The notes under the pieces were generated by a model. The model worked only from the letters and a program-made list of their open reading frames with translations. It searched no databases and was not told the origin of the DNA. The position numbers and the translations under genes were made by a program. Positions 1-6,244 of a stretch of DNA of 19,213 nt are shown in pieces (positions within the stretch are counted from its first letter, which is position 1; each line of letters begins with the position of its first letter). Origin of the DNA: Candidatus Omnitrophota bacterium (GTDB taxonomy: Bacteria > Omnitrophota > Gorgyraeia > Zapsychrales > Fredricksoniimonadaceae); assembly GCA_016789035.1 (NCBI GenBank), contig JAEUSC010000262.1, forward strand, positions 1 to 19,213, written 5' to 3'.

Positions 1-80
1 AATCATCCGCGGGGTGTTAGGGTCGATCTTTGGGGGAAGTAACAGGCGTAGATAATGATCTCAATTATCAAAGGATCCGG

Positions 81-539
81 ATGTCGAATAATCGATCTTT
101 ATCAATTTATCAACGTGAAATGATGCTGTACATTGCACCCAAGACTGTAACCAAAAGTTACAATGTTAATTATGAAAGCCCTCCTGAAATGATCGATGTT
201 AGTGCTGTCCCTGAGGATGTTGGAAAAGCAGTACTGAAAGCCTTAAGCAGGTGCCGGTTGGCGGTGGATGACCCCTCCCAGAAAGCTGATATCCAGGCCA
301 AAAAGTTAGGGATACCAAAGGTGCGAAATTGGAATGAGCTTCAGAAATGCATTTCATGTATTGTTTGTGAATATGAAAATAACTTGGCAATTTATTCATT
401 GGTGAAGAAAAGAGGTTATAGCGAGTTTGGGGAGAAATTTGTTGTTGAAGTAACCAACACGGCAGACATCGGCGAGCGGGTCAAACAAGCGCTCGCGCTG
501 TATCAGCCGTTGATCTCTAAGAAAATGAAAGAAATATAA
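81..539 (+). CDS. Hypothetical protein, 152 aa (unrecognised)
   Basis: This is a soluble, mixed-charge protein with no signal peptide or membrane segment. I chose the ATG at 81 because AAGGA at 71-75 lies 5 nt upstream as a plausible ribosome binding site. The frame is open back to a TTG at 30, which has no such site, with an in-frame TAG at 18-20. Near the N-terminus it has a segment of the form P-E-D-V-G-K-A-V-L-K-A-L-S-R, followed by a basic helix and a Cys-containing helix (C-I-S-C-I-V-C). The layout faintly recalls small contact-dependent-inhibition immunity proteins (DUF1436/CdiI type), but there is no neighbouring CdiA toxin and I would not assign it. The next gene starts 57 nt downstream on the same strand. 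Confidence 0.6.
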   Translation: MSNNRSLSIYQREMMLYIAPKTVTKSYNVNYESPPEMIDVSAVPEDVGKAVLKALSRCRLAVDDPSQKADIQAKKLGIPKVRNWNELQKCISCIVCEYENNLAIYSLVKKRGYSEFGEKFVVEVTNTADIGERVKQALALYQPLISKKMKEI

Positions 540-596
540 CCATAGATTAACGGTAGTGACGGGCTGCGAAACAATTTATCGCAAGGCAGGTGAACC

Positions 597-1106
597 ATGA
601 GTAAAGAAAAACTGGAGAAAAAGGATGCTAAGATCGCAAATGTAGAGAAGAGTGTCCAAGAAACTCAGGAAACGATAAAAACCGTCGTTGACTCAGCGAA
701 GTCCGAGAAAGTATATGAACTGTTGCGTAATGAATTGACGTATGAAGCCAATTTGATCGCTCACCGTACCAGCTGGTTTGTAGCGTCTCAGGCGTTCTTT
801 TTTACATCACTTGCCGCGGCATTAAACCGTGATCCCAACGTTGCGTTTACTCTTAAAAACAGTTTGCTTTTTCCTATGATCCCCTGGGTATCGTTGACTG
901 TATGTATTGTGATTTTTTTGTCGGTCGTGGCAGCGGTTGTCAGTGCGGACAAAGTTCGCCACCGGCTTCATGACATGGTCAAAACAAATCCATATGCCGG
1001 CGCATTTGTCCAGCGCAGCAAAATTGCGATCATCTTAGGTTTGTTGCCTTCATTTGTTCTTCCGCTCATTTTTGCGGCCTGTTGGATTATTATCTTACGC
1101 GGATAA
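597..1106 (+). CDS. Small membrane protein with helical N-terminal region
   Basis: This is a 169-aa protein. Residues 1-50 are highly charged and probably helical or coiled-coil. Hydrophobic helices follow at about 60-80, 91-115 and 141-167, separated by a basic loop near 118-140. AGGTGA ends a few bases before the ATG at 597 and serves as the ribosome binding site. The segment around residues 43-66 (E-L-T-Y-E-A-N-L-I-A-H-R-T-S-W-F) resembles a motif seen in small bacterial inner-membrane proteins of unknown function. I do not recognise a named family or any catalytic residues. It could be co-transcribed with the preceding gene, and the HDAC-like gene follows after 37 nt. Confidence 0.7.
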   Translation: MSKEKLEKKDAKIANVEKSVQETQETIKTVVDSAKSEKVYELLRNELTYEANLIAHRTSWFVASQAFFFTSLAAALNRDPNVAFTLKNSLLFPMIPWVSLTVCIVIFLSVVAAVVSADKVRHRLHDMVKTNPYAGAFVQRSKIAIILGLLPSFVLPLIFAACWIIILRG

Positions 1107-1143
1107 AGACTAATACGAATGTTAAGAATTGACGGTCTTTGGA

Positions 1144-2100
1144 ATGGAATTAATCACGAACAAAATTTTTCTTGAACACGACACCGGAAATCATCCGGAG
1201 AACAAATCACGTCTGTTGTGCTATCCCGCTATCCAAGAAAAGCCAATCCCCAATGGTGAACAATATTTAGAGTTGATTCATCCCAGGGAGTACCTGCAGT
1301 TTGTAAAAGATGTTTGCGGCCGGGGTCAATCCTTTGATCAGGATACGGTGACATCTCCGGGCACATGGGCTGCTGCCACAGCGGCCGCTGCAGCGGCAGT
1401 GATGGCAAGTGAATCCAATGATTTTGCGCTGGTGCGGCCTCCGGGCCATCATGCGTATCGGATGCGGCCGTCCGGATTCTGTATTTTTAATAACATTGCG
1501 ATCGCAACGGAATATCAGCGTCGTCAGGGCAAGAAGGTTTTTATTTTAGATTTCGATGGCCATTGGGGAGACGGGACGGCAGATATCTTCTTAGAAGACA
1601 ACGATGTCCTTTATACGTCCTTGCATCAATTCCCGGCATTTCCTGGCGGAGGATGGGCAGAGGAAATCGGTTCGGGCAAAGGAAAAGGGTACTCGGTTAA
1701 TGTCCCGCTGCCCGTTGCCAGCGGTGACGATGTCTTTTTTAAAGGTTTAGATGTAATTCTCCAGGCAGCCAGGGCGTTTGATCCGGATGTTGTTGCTGTT
1801 TCCGCCGGGTTTGATGCCCATCAGGCCGATCCTTTGCTGGAACTCAACTTAAGCACCAAGGCCTACTATCGTGTGGGGGAGTTGTTGCGAAATAATTTTC
1901 CGAATGTCTTCGCCGTGCTGGAAGGGGGATACAACGTGAAGGTCCTTTCGTCCTGCATCGATAATTTTCTGGCCGGGATTAACGGCCGATCAGCGATCGG
2001 TGGCGAACAGCCAACGCATTCCACTGCTCTTGTTCAGGAAGAATTTGAACGGCGTATTTCCCGGCTACTTTCTGCTCACAAAGGATTTAAGCTTTTATGA
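1144..2100 (+). CDS. Histone-deacetylase family (AcuC/APAH-like) amidohydrolase
   Basis: This is a zinc-dependent deacetylase of the arginase/deacetylase fold, 318 aa from the ATG at 1144 and close to full length for the family. A TTG at 1129 would add five residues, but family members begin near the motif ITNKIFLEHDTGNHPE. Visible motifs are RPPGHHA (catalytic His102/His103), GFCIFNN, DFDGHWGDGT (zinc ligands Asp138 and His140), SAGFDAHQADPL (zinc ligand Asp224) and LEGGYN (Tyr263). The HQFPAFPGGG loop is typical of bacterial class II-like enzymes. Likely substrates are acetyl-lysine, acetylpolyamine or another small acetyl amide, and the sequence alone does not decide. The DGHWGDG segment departs from the usual D-V-H-H-G-N-G, although the zinc ligands are intact. 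Its stop overlaps the start of the next gene by 4 nt (ATGA), so the two are probably translationally coupled. Confidence 0.93.
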   Translation: MELITNKIFLEHDTGNHPENKSRLLCYPAIQEKPIPNGEQYLELIHPREYLQFVKDVCGRGQSFDQDTVTSPGTWAAATAAAAAAVMASESNDFALVRPPGHHAYRMRPSGFCIFNNIAIATEYQRRQGKKVFILDFDGHWGDGTADIFLEDNDVLYTSLHQFPAFPGGGWAEEIGSGKGKGYSVNVPLPVASGDDVFFKGLDVILQAARAFDPDVVAVSAGFDAHQADPLLELNLSTKAYYRVGELLRNNFPNVFAVLEGGYNVKVLSSCIDNFLAGINGRSAIGGEQPTHSTALVQEEFERRISRLLSAHKGFKLL

Positions 2101-2609
2101 CGGGCGTTCCGGAGCACAATAAAAAATATACCTTTCGTTTTGGAAAAACCAAGATGGTTTTCGCCAAGATGTCGTATGAGTCAGAATTTCATGTTCATGC
2201 CAAGGCTTTGGTGTTTGCCCTCTATCATAAACGATATCCCACCATCCGAGTTGAGGCCAAACTTGAAGGCCGCTTTCAGCCGGATCTGAGCGCGGAGGAC
2301 TACGACGGAACCATGCTTTTTTGGGCCGAAGCTGGAAATGTTTCGATGACCAAGGTCGAAAAGCTTTTTAAGAAATTCCGCCTCGCGCATTTTCTGTTCG
2401 TAAAAGAAGAGAATGACATTCCGTTATTCCTGAAACAATTAGAGAAGACCACCAAAGATTTTAAAAGTCTGCCATTGGTGGATATTCTAGTTTATCCTGA
2501 GCACTTCCAGGAATGGAATGTGAGTGAAGAGGGAGATGTATACATAAATCGTAATGATGTCACGGTGATTTCCTGGAATGATCCGGGATTACGAAAGAAA
2601 TATTTCTAG
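2097..2609 (+). CDS. YaeQ-like PD-(D/E)XK-fold protein
   Basis: This is a 170-aa cytoplasmic protein whose ATG overlaps the stop codon of the deacetylase-like gene. The N-terminal half reads as beta strands followed by a helix (E30 through about residue 45). A strand with P62-D63, a short D-G turn, and a strand containing W-A-E78-A-G come next. That spacing matches the PD...ExG core of YaeQ proteins, which adopt a restriction-endonuclease-like fold. A helix with K-V-E-K-L-F-K-K and a strand ending H-F-L-F-V-K follow, also as in YaeQ. The canonical E-x-G is E-A-G here. YaeQ proteins have no firmly established activity, so nuclease function is inference. The assignment rests on a motif pattern I read by eye. 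The alternative is an unrelated unknown family. Confidence 0.6.
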   Translation: MTGVPEHNKKYTFRFGKTKMVFAKMSYESEFHVHAKALVFALYHKRYPTIRVEAKLEGRFQPDLSAEDYDGTMLFWAEAGNVSMTKVEKLFKKFRLAHFLFVKEENDIPLFLKQLEKTTKDFKSLPLVDILVYPEHFQEWNVSEEGDVYINRNDVTVISWNDPGLRKKYF

Positions 2610-2750
2610 TAAACACAAATGTTGCAGATATGAGTTCACCCGACAATAACCTTGCCACCAAGACCAATTTAAGTAAACTATAAGTCGTTCTTACAGCCAG
2701 ATTCAAGAGATTATTATCAACTATTAATTAAGTATGTATGGAGAGTCTGT

Positions 2751-2972
2751 ATGCAAAAAATCAATGATCTTGTGGAATGGGATTATTTGGGTTCGCATTA
2801 CAGTGTCTACGTAAAACATTTTATTGATGACGAACACAAACGGGGAATGACAATGGTTTTCGAAGATGTCACTAACGAAAAAGTCATCGAAATGGTGATT
2901 CCGCCCCGAGTCATGCCGGCTTTCTTGAAAGCTGTCAACGGCGGCAGTCAGCCGTATCGAGGGATTTTATAA
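2751..2972 (+). CDS. Small hypothetical protein, 73 aa
   Basis: The ATG at 2751 is preceded by GGAGAG at 2740-2745 with a 5-nt gap, a strong ribosome binding site that supports a real gene. The product is small, soluble and slightly charged, with alternating strand-like segments (H-Y-S-V-Y-V-K, M-T-M-V-F-E-D-V) and a P-P-R-V-M-P-A-F-L segment near the C-terminus. I do not recognise a family. It lies 141 nt after the YaeQ-like gene and 49 nt before ppiC, so it may belong to the ppiC transcript. Confidence 0.6.
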   Translation: MQKINDLVEWDYLGSHYSVYVKHFIDDEHKRGMTMVFEDVTNEKVIEMVIPPRVMPAFLKAVNGGSQPYRGIL

Positions 2973-3021
2973 AACAATTCATCTTCGCAACAGGTGAAGA
3001 TGACCAATCAAAGGAGTTATT

Positions 3022-3303
3022 ATGCCACGCGCAAGTGCCCGTCACATCTTGGTCGCAACAGAAGCAGAGTGTTTGAAATTGAAATCGGAGATCGAAGGCG
3101 GAAAGGATTTTGCCCAGGTCGCAAAAAATCATTCTACATGTCCGTCAGGCAAACGGGGCGGTGAGCTGGGAGAGTTTTCCCGCGGACAAATGGTCCCGGA
3201 ATTTGATCAGGTTGTATTTACTAAGGAAGTCGGGAAGGTCCATGGCCCGGTAAAAACTCAATTTGGATACCATTTAGTAGAAATCACAAAAAGAGTTGAT
3301 TAA
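3022..3303 (+). CDS. ppiC: Peptidyl-prolyl cis-trans isomerase, parvulin type (PpiC)
   Basis: This is a 93-aa single-domain parvulin, the same length as the stand-alone E. coli PpiC. It catalyses cis-trans isomerisation of X-Pro bonds during protein folding. Diagnostic segments in order are ARHILV at 6-11, D-F-A-Q-V-A-K-N-H-S, C-P-S-G-K-R-G-G-E-L-G-E-F, the P-E-F-D-Q-V-V-F helix start, and G-P-V-K-T-Q-F-G-Y-H-L-V at the C-terminus. There is no signal peptide, so it acts in the cytoplasm. AAAGGAGTT ends a few bases before the ATG and is a strong ribosome binding site. The stop is followed 13 nt later by the start of a small secreted protein, which suggests co-transcription up to the terminator near 3719. 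Confidence 0.95.
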   Translation: MPRASARHILVATEAECLKLKSEIEGGKDFAQVAKNHSTCPSGKRGGELGEFSRGQMVPEFDQVVFTKEVGKVHGPVKTQFGYHLVEITKRVD

Positions 3304-3316
3304 AAATGAGGTGTTT

Positions 3317-3679
3317 ATGCGTATCTTGACCACAGTATTGGTTTTGATTCTTTCTTTATGTTGGGGTGTTGTTTCTTTCGCCGATAAAGGGGGGCATAAG
3401 GGCGGTAACGACAGCCATCGAGGGCCAAGCGACCGGGCTTATGATCGAGCCAGTGACAACGCCGCTTTTAAGCGGACGAAAGACTGGGAACCCGGCACCC
3501 ATCCTGATAAGCCTAAAAAGAAACTGGATGGTGCCGAGGGTGATCACAAGAAGAAAGACGATCACAAAAGAAAGCACAAAAGAAACAGTGATGGCGATGA
3601 TAAAGGCAAAGAGAATGAAGATAACAATGCCGAAAATGAGAATCCGGACACGTCATTAACAAATCAAACAGGAAGTTAA
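3317..3679 (+). CDS. Small secreted, highly charged low-complexity protein
   Basis: This is a 120-aa protein from the ATG at 3317, preceded by GAGGTG at 3308-3313. An in-frame TTG at 3296 would overlap ppiC and lacks a ribosome binding site. Residues 1-22 form a Sec signal peptide: M-R, a hydrophobic core, then a probable cleavage after V-S-F-A, before D-K. The mature part is extremely hydrophilic and rich in Lys, Asp, His, Asn and Gly. It has a short more ordered motif (A-S-D-N-A-A-F-K-R-T-K-D-W) and a disordered K/D/H/E/N tail. The composition could suit metal or polyanion binding, but this is speculative. It closes a transcript with ppiC and is followed directly by a strong intrinsic terminator. 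Confidence 0.75.
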   Translation: MRILTTVLVLILSLCWGVVSFADKGGHKGGNDSHRGPSDRAYDRASDNAAFKRTKDWEPGTHPDKPKKKLDGAEGDHKKKDDHKRKHKRNSDGDDKGKENEDNNAENENPDTSLTNQTGS

Positions 3680-3685
3680 CGCGCT

Positions 3686-3719
3686 AAAGCTCCCTCGGAA
3701 AGTTCCGGAGGAGCTTTTT
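3686..3719 (+). terminator. Rho-independent terminator after the ppiC/secreted-protein genes
   Basis: The left arm AAAGCTCC (3686-3693) pairs with GGAGCTTT (3710-3717). An inner CGGA/TCCG pairing surrounds a small loop, with one mismatch between the two parts. A run of five T residues at 3715-3719 overlaps the end of the right arm. It begins 7 nt after the stop codon at 3679 and separates that transcript from mscS. Confidence 0.85.
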
Positions 3720-3747
3720 AGTAATAAATACCAAGTGAGGTTTTACG

Positions 3748-4566
3748 ATGGAAGAATCGCTTAATAAAGTTTATTTATATCTCATTACGTACGGTTTTGA
3801 TCTGCTGGCCGCGATTCTGATTTTTTTCGTCGGAAAATGGGCGGCCAAGACGGGTTCAAGATTCATTGAACAGATGATGATCAAGACTCATGTGGACGCG
3901 ACGTTGGCCAAATTTGTTAAGCATTTGTCTTACGGAACCGCCATGGTGTTTATCATCATCGCGGCCCTGAGTAAAGTCGGTGTCCAGACAACATCGCTGG
4001 TGGCGGTTGTGGGCGCTGCGGGTTTGGCTGTGGGTTTGGCTTTGCAGGGATCGCTGTCTAATTTCGCGGCCGGAGTCATCCTTATTTTATTTAAACCATT
4101 CAAAGTAGGGGATGCTGTCGAAGCCGCAGGAGTTACAGGATCTGTCGATGAAATCCAGATTTTTAATACCGTCATTAACGCTCCGGATAACCGCAAGATC
4201 ATTGTGCCGAATGCGAAAATCACCGGCGACAATATTACAAACTTTACGGATGTTCCTAACCGTAGACTGGAATTAAAATTTTCCATTTCATACGGCGACG
4301 ACCTTCGGAAGGCTAAAGATGTTTTAATGAAGTTAATGACGGCCGACAGCCGGATATTGAAGGATCCATCGCCTATGGTGGCTGTCTCGGAGTTGGCGGA
4401 TAACGGCGTAAATCTCATTTGCCGTCCATGGGTGAAGCCCTCTGATTATTGGAATGTCTATTTTGACCTGATAGAAAAAGCAAAGCTGGGTTTAGAGGAA
4501 AACGGCATGACAATTCCTTTTCCTCAGCGGGAAGTGCATATTTATGAACATAAAAATGGAACGTAA
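3748..4566 (+). CDS. mscS: MscS-family small-conductance mechanosensitive channel
   Basis: This is a 272-aa inner-membrane channel, close to the 286 aa of E. coli MscS. Such channels open under membrane tension to release solutes after hypo-osmotic shock. Membrane segments are visible at about 13-31 and 57-77, followed by the pore-lining TM3 at about 83-117. TM3 contains the signature G-A-A-G-L-A-V-G-L-A-L-Q-G-S-L-S-N-F-A-A-G. The beta domain follows with F-K-P-F-K-V-G-D and I-I-V-P-N-A-K-I, then the C-terminal alpha/beta domain ending in F-P-Q-R-E-V-H. GAGGT lies about 8 nt before the ATG. The preceding terminator implies its own promoter in the short gap. It converges on the methyltransferase gene with only 22 nt between stops. 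Confidence 0.95.
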   Translation: MEESLNKVYLYLITYGFDLLAAILIFFVGKWAAKTGSRFIEQMMIKTHVDATLAKFVKHLSYGTAMVFIIIAALSKVGVQTTSLVAVVGAAGLAVGLALQGSLSNFAAGVILILFKPFKVGDAVEAAGVTGSVDEIQIFNTVINAPDNRKIIVPNAKITGDNITNFTDVPNRRLELKFSISYGDDLRKAKDVLMKLMTADSRILKDPSPMVAVSELADNGVNLICRPWVKPSDYWNVYFDLIEKAKLGLEENGMTIPFPQREVHIYEHKNGT

Positions 4567-4588
4567 TCGGGATTTTGTCAGTCAATAA

Positions 4589-5530
4589 TCAACAAGGCTT
4601 TTTAAGAAAGAAAGCGCCCAGGAAATTTTCATTCGCCTTGAAATCGTAAAGGTCGGGATTACCCATCAATGAAAGTCCTGAAGGTTCCAGGACATCGCGG
4701 TTAAATTTTTCTTTGAAACCAAAACGCAGTCCCTTGTCGGTTGTAATGACCTTTCGGCCGTGATCATAATCGGTCGTTAGCCCGGCAATACCTCCGGGTT
4801 TAAGGACCCGTCGGATTTCCTTCATCAAAAGTTGCCGGACAACAGACGGTAAATGTTCAATGACACAAACGCAAAAAACGCGGTCAAAAGAATCGTTCTC
4901 AAAGGGAAGTCCCCGGCCGATGTCCCAGTCCAGAGTCTCTAGATCCCAATTCATTTGTTTGGCGACGTAATTTCCGTTGTAAACGGTACCGCAGTTGCCC
5001 CAATCGTTGTCTATGACGCGAACAGAGCAGCCCATATCGGCCAGACAAAATGAAAACGGCGTGGATGCGCCGCCGATATCAAGAACTTTCATCCCTTTGT
5101 GAACATCTGAGTGCGCTAAAATCCATGTATCTTCCCAGAGTTTTTTAAGTTCGTTATAGGAGGTATAAGTGTTTTTAACAAATGTACCGGCTGCGGAGCA
5201 ATACTTGAGATTGCGCTCATCCATTTTCGTTTTTACATCAGCTAATTTTTTTCGGGCCGTAAGGACCTCTGGGCGGTTAAGATCCTCTTCCAACGTTATA
5301 GCGCAACGGTTGATATCATCCGAGGTGAGTTTTATTAAGGACGGTTCTTGAAAGCAGCCAGGTCCATCGGGGCTGATTCCGGGGCAATTCTTTTTCAAGG
5401 CCTGAAACTCTGAGTAACGGGTCAGGCTTTGTCTAAAAATCTTACGTAGGCGGGCTCGAATACGAAAACTGTAAGGAATATAGGCCGGGAAGCGATTATG
5501 GAAAGTTTCCTTTGTTGCTGGTTGAGTCAT
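4589..5530 (-). CDS. Class I SAM-dependent methyltransferase
   Basis: This is a 313-aa protein on the minus strand. The C-terminal two thirds carry a Rossmann methyltransferase core (Methyltransf_11 type). Motif I is V-L-D-I-G-G-A-S-T at about 149-157, an acidic residue ends the second strand (V-I-D-N-D), and the post-motif region reads L-P-F-E-N-D-S-F-D-R-V-F, then V-I-E-H-L-P. A late strand has R-R-V-L-K-P-G-G. The N-terminal 145 residues are not part of the fold, are helical and basic at the start, and contain several Cys (50, 59, 77, 111). The substrate is unknown; lipid, quinone, glycan and small-molecule substrates are all possible. No clear ribosome binding site precedes the ATG. It is flanked by genes on the other strand and so is a single-gene unit. 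Confidence 0.88.
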   Translation of the reverse strand: MTQPATKETFHNRFPAYIPYSFRIRARLRKIFRQSLTRYSEFQALKKNCPGISPDGPGCFQEPSLIKLTSDDINRCAITLEEDLNRPEVLTARKKLADVKTKMDERNLKYCSAAGTFVKNTYTSYNELKKLWEDTWILAHSDVHKGMKVLDIGGASTPFSFCLADMGCSVRVIDNDWGNCGTVYNGNYVAKQMNWDLETLDWDIGRGLPFENDSFDRVFCVCVIEHLPSVVRQLLMKEIRRVLKPGGIAGLTTDYDHGRKVITTDKGLRFGFKEKFNRDVLEPSGLSLMGNPDLYDFKANENFLGAFFLKKPC

Positions 5531-5640
5531 GGGTTAAGAATATCAAAAAAATCGTACACGTCTATACAAAACATTTTTCATTCAGCTAAGATATTCGGAG
5601 TATATTGACAAGGATTTTAAACAATGGGGAAACATTACAT

Positions 5641-6228
5641 ATGAAATTGAAAATTCGCTGTGGCTGGAACAGCTTTGAGGATGATCTTTATCGGGCGTAT
5701 CATGACGACGAATGGGGCGTCCCCGTTTATGAAGATGATAAGATTTTTGAATTTCTCGTATTAGAGTCTGCGCAGGCAGGGTTGAGCTGGATTACAGTTC
5801 TTCGCAAGCGTGAGAATTACCGCAAGGCCTTTGCCGGTTTCGATCCGGTTAAGGTTTCTCAATTTAATCCGAAGGACATCCAGAGGTTGCTGGAAAATCC
5901 TGGCATTATCCGTAACCGTTTGAAGGTTGAAGCTGCTGTCAGCAATGCTTTCCGATTTCTGGAAGTTCAGAAAGAATTCGGGACGTTTGCCACATACATT
6001 TGGGGATTTGTCGGAGGAAAACCCATGGTGAACTCTCGAGAAACCGTCAAAGACCTTCCGGCGGTCACCCCAGAATCACAGGCGTTGGCTATCGATCTTA
6101 AGAAACGCGGATTTAAATTCCTGGGGCCCACGGTTGTTTATGCACATATGCAGGCGACCGGCATGGTCAATGATCATACGGTCGACTGCTTCCGTTATAA
6201 GGAACTTTGTAAATACAGCAAACGTTAA
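5641..6228 (+). CDS. tag: DNA-3-methyladenine glycosylase I
   Basis: This base-excision-repair enzyme removes 3-methyladenine from alkylated DNA. From the ATG at 5641 it is 195 aa, beginning MKLKIRCGW, which matches the usual start of Tag (E. coli Tag is 187 aa). A TTG at 5605 would add 12 residues that the family lacks. The zinc-snap ligands are all visible: Cys7 in R-C-G-W, His21 in Y-H-D-D-E-W-G, and His179 and Cys183 in N-D-H-T-V-D-C. The central segment A-Q-A-G-L-S-W-I-T-V-L-R-K-R is the conserved helix next to the base pocket. It heads a same-strand run, with the TPR membrane protein starting 16 nt after its stop. Co-transcription of a repair enzyme with glycosylation genes is probably incidental. 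Confidence 0.96.
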   Translation: MKLKIRCGWNSFEDDLYRAYHDDEWGVPVYEDDKIFEFLVLESAQAGLSWITVLRKRENYRKAFAGFDPVKVSQFNPKDIQRLLENPGIIRNRLKVEAAVSNAFRFLEVQKEFGTFATYIWGFVGGKPMVNSRETVKDLPAVTPESQALAIDLKKRGFKFLGPTVVYAHMQATGMVNDHTVDCFRYKELCKYSKR

Positions 6229-6244
6229 TGCTAAGTTATAGGTC

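Noticed and set aside
1..29. Possible tail of a preceding gene ending at TAG 18-20
   Set aside because: Only five codons are visible before the stop, which is too little to support a gene.
2652..2684. Possible promoter (TTGCCA ... TATAAG) in the gap after the YaeQ-like gene
   Set aside because: The spacer is 21 nt, too long for a standard promoter, and no better pairing was seen.
3366..3659. 97-aa open frame overlapping the small secreted protein
   Set aside because: It lies in another frame of a gene with a signal peptide and a good ribosome binding site. Its basic composition is what a frame-shifted Lys/Asp-rich sequence gives, so it is a shadow.
5605..5610. Consensus TTGACA -35-like hexamer before tag
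   Set aside because: The expected -10 position, 16-18 nt downstream, reads GGGAAA-like sequence, and the site is only 36 nt from the ATG. No promoter can be supported from it.
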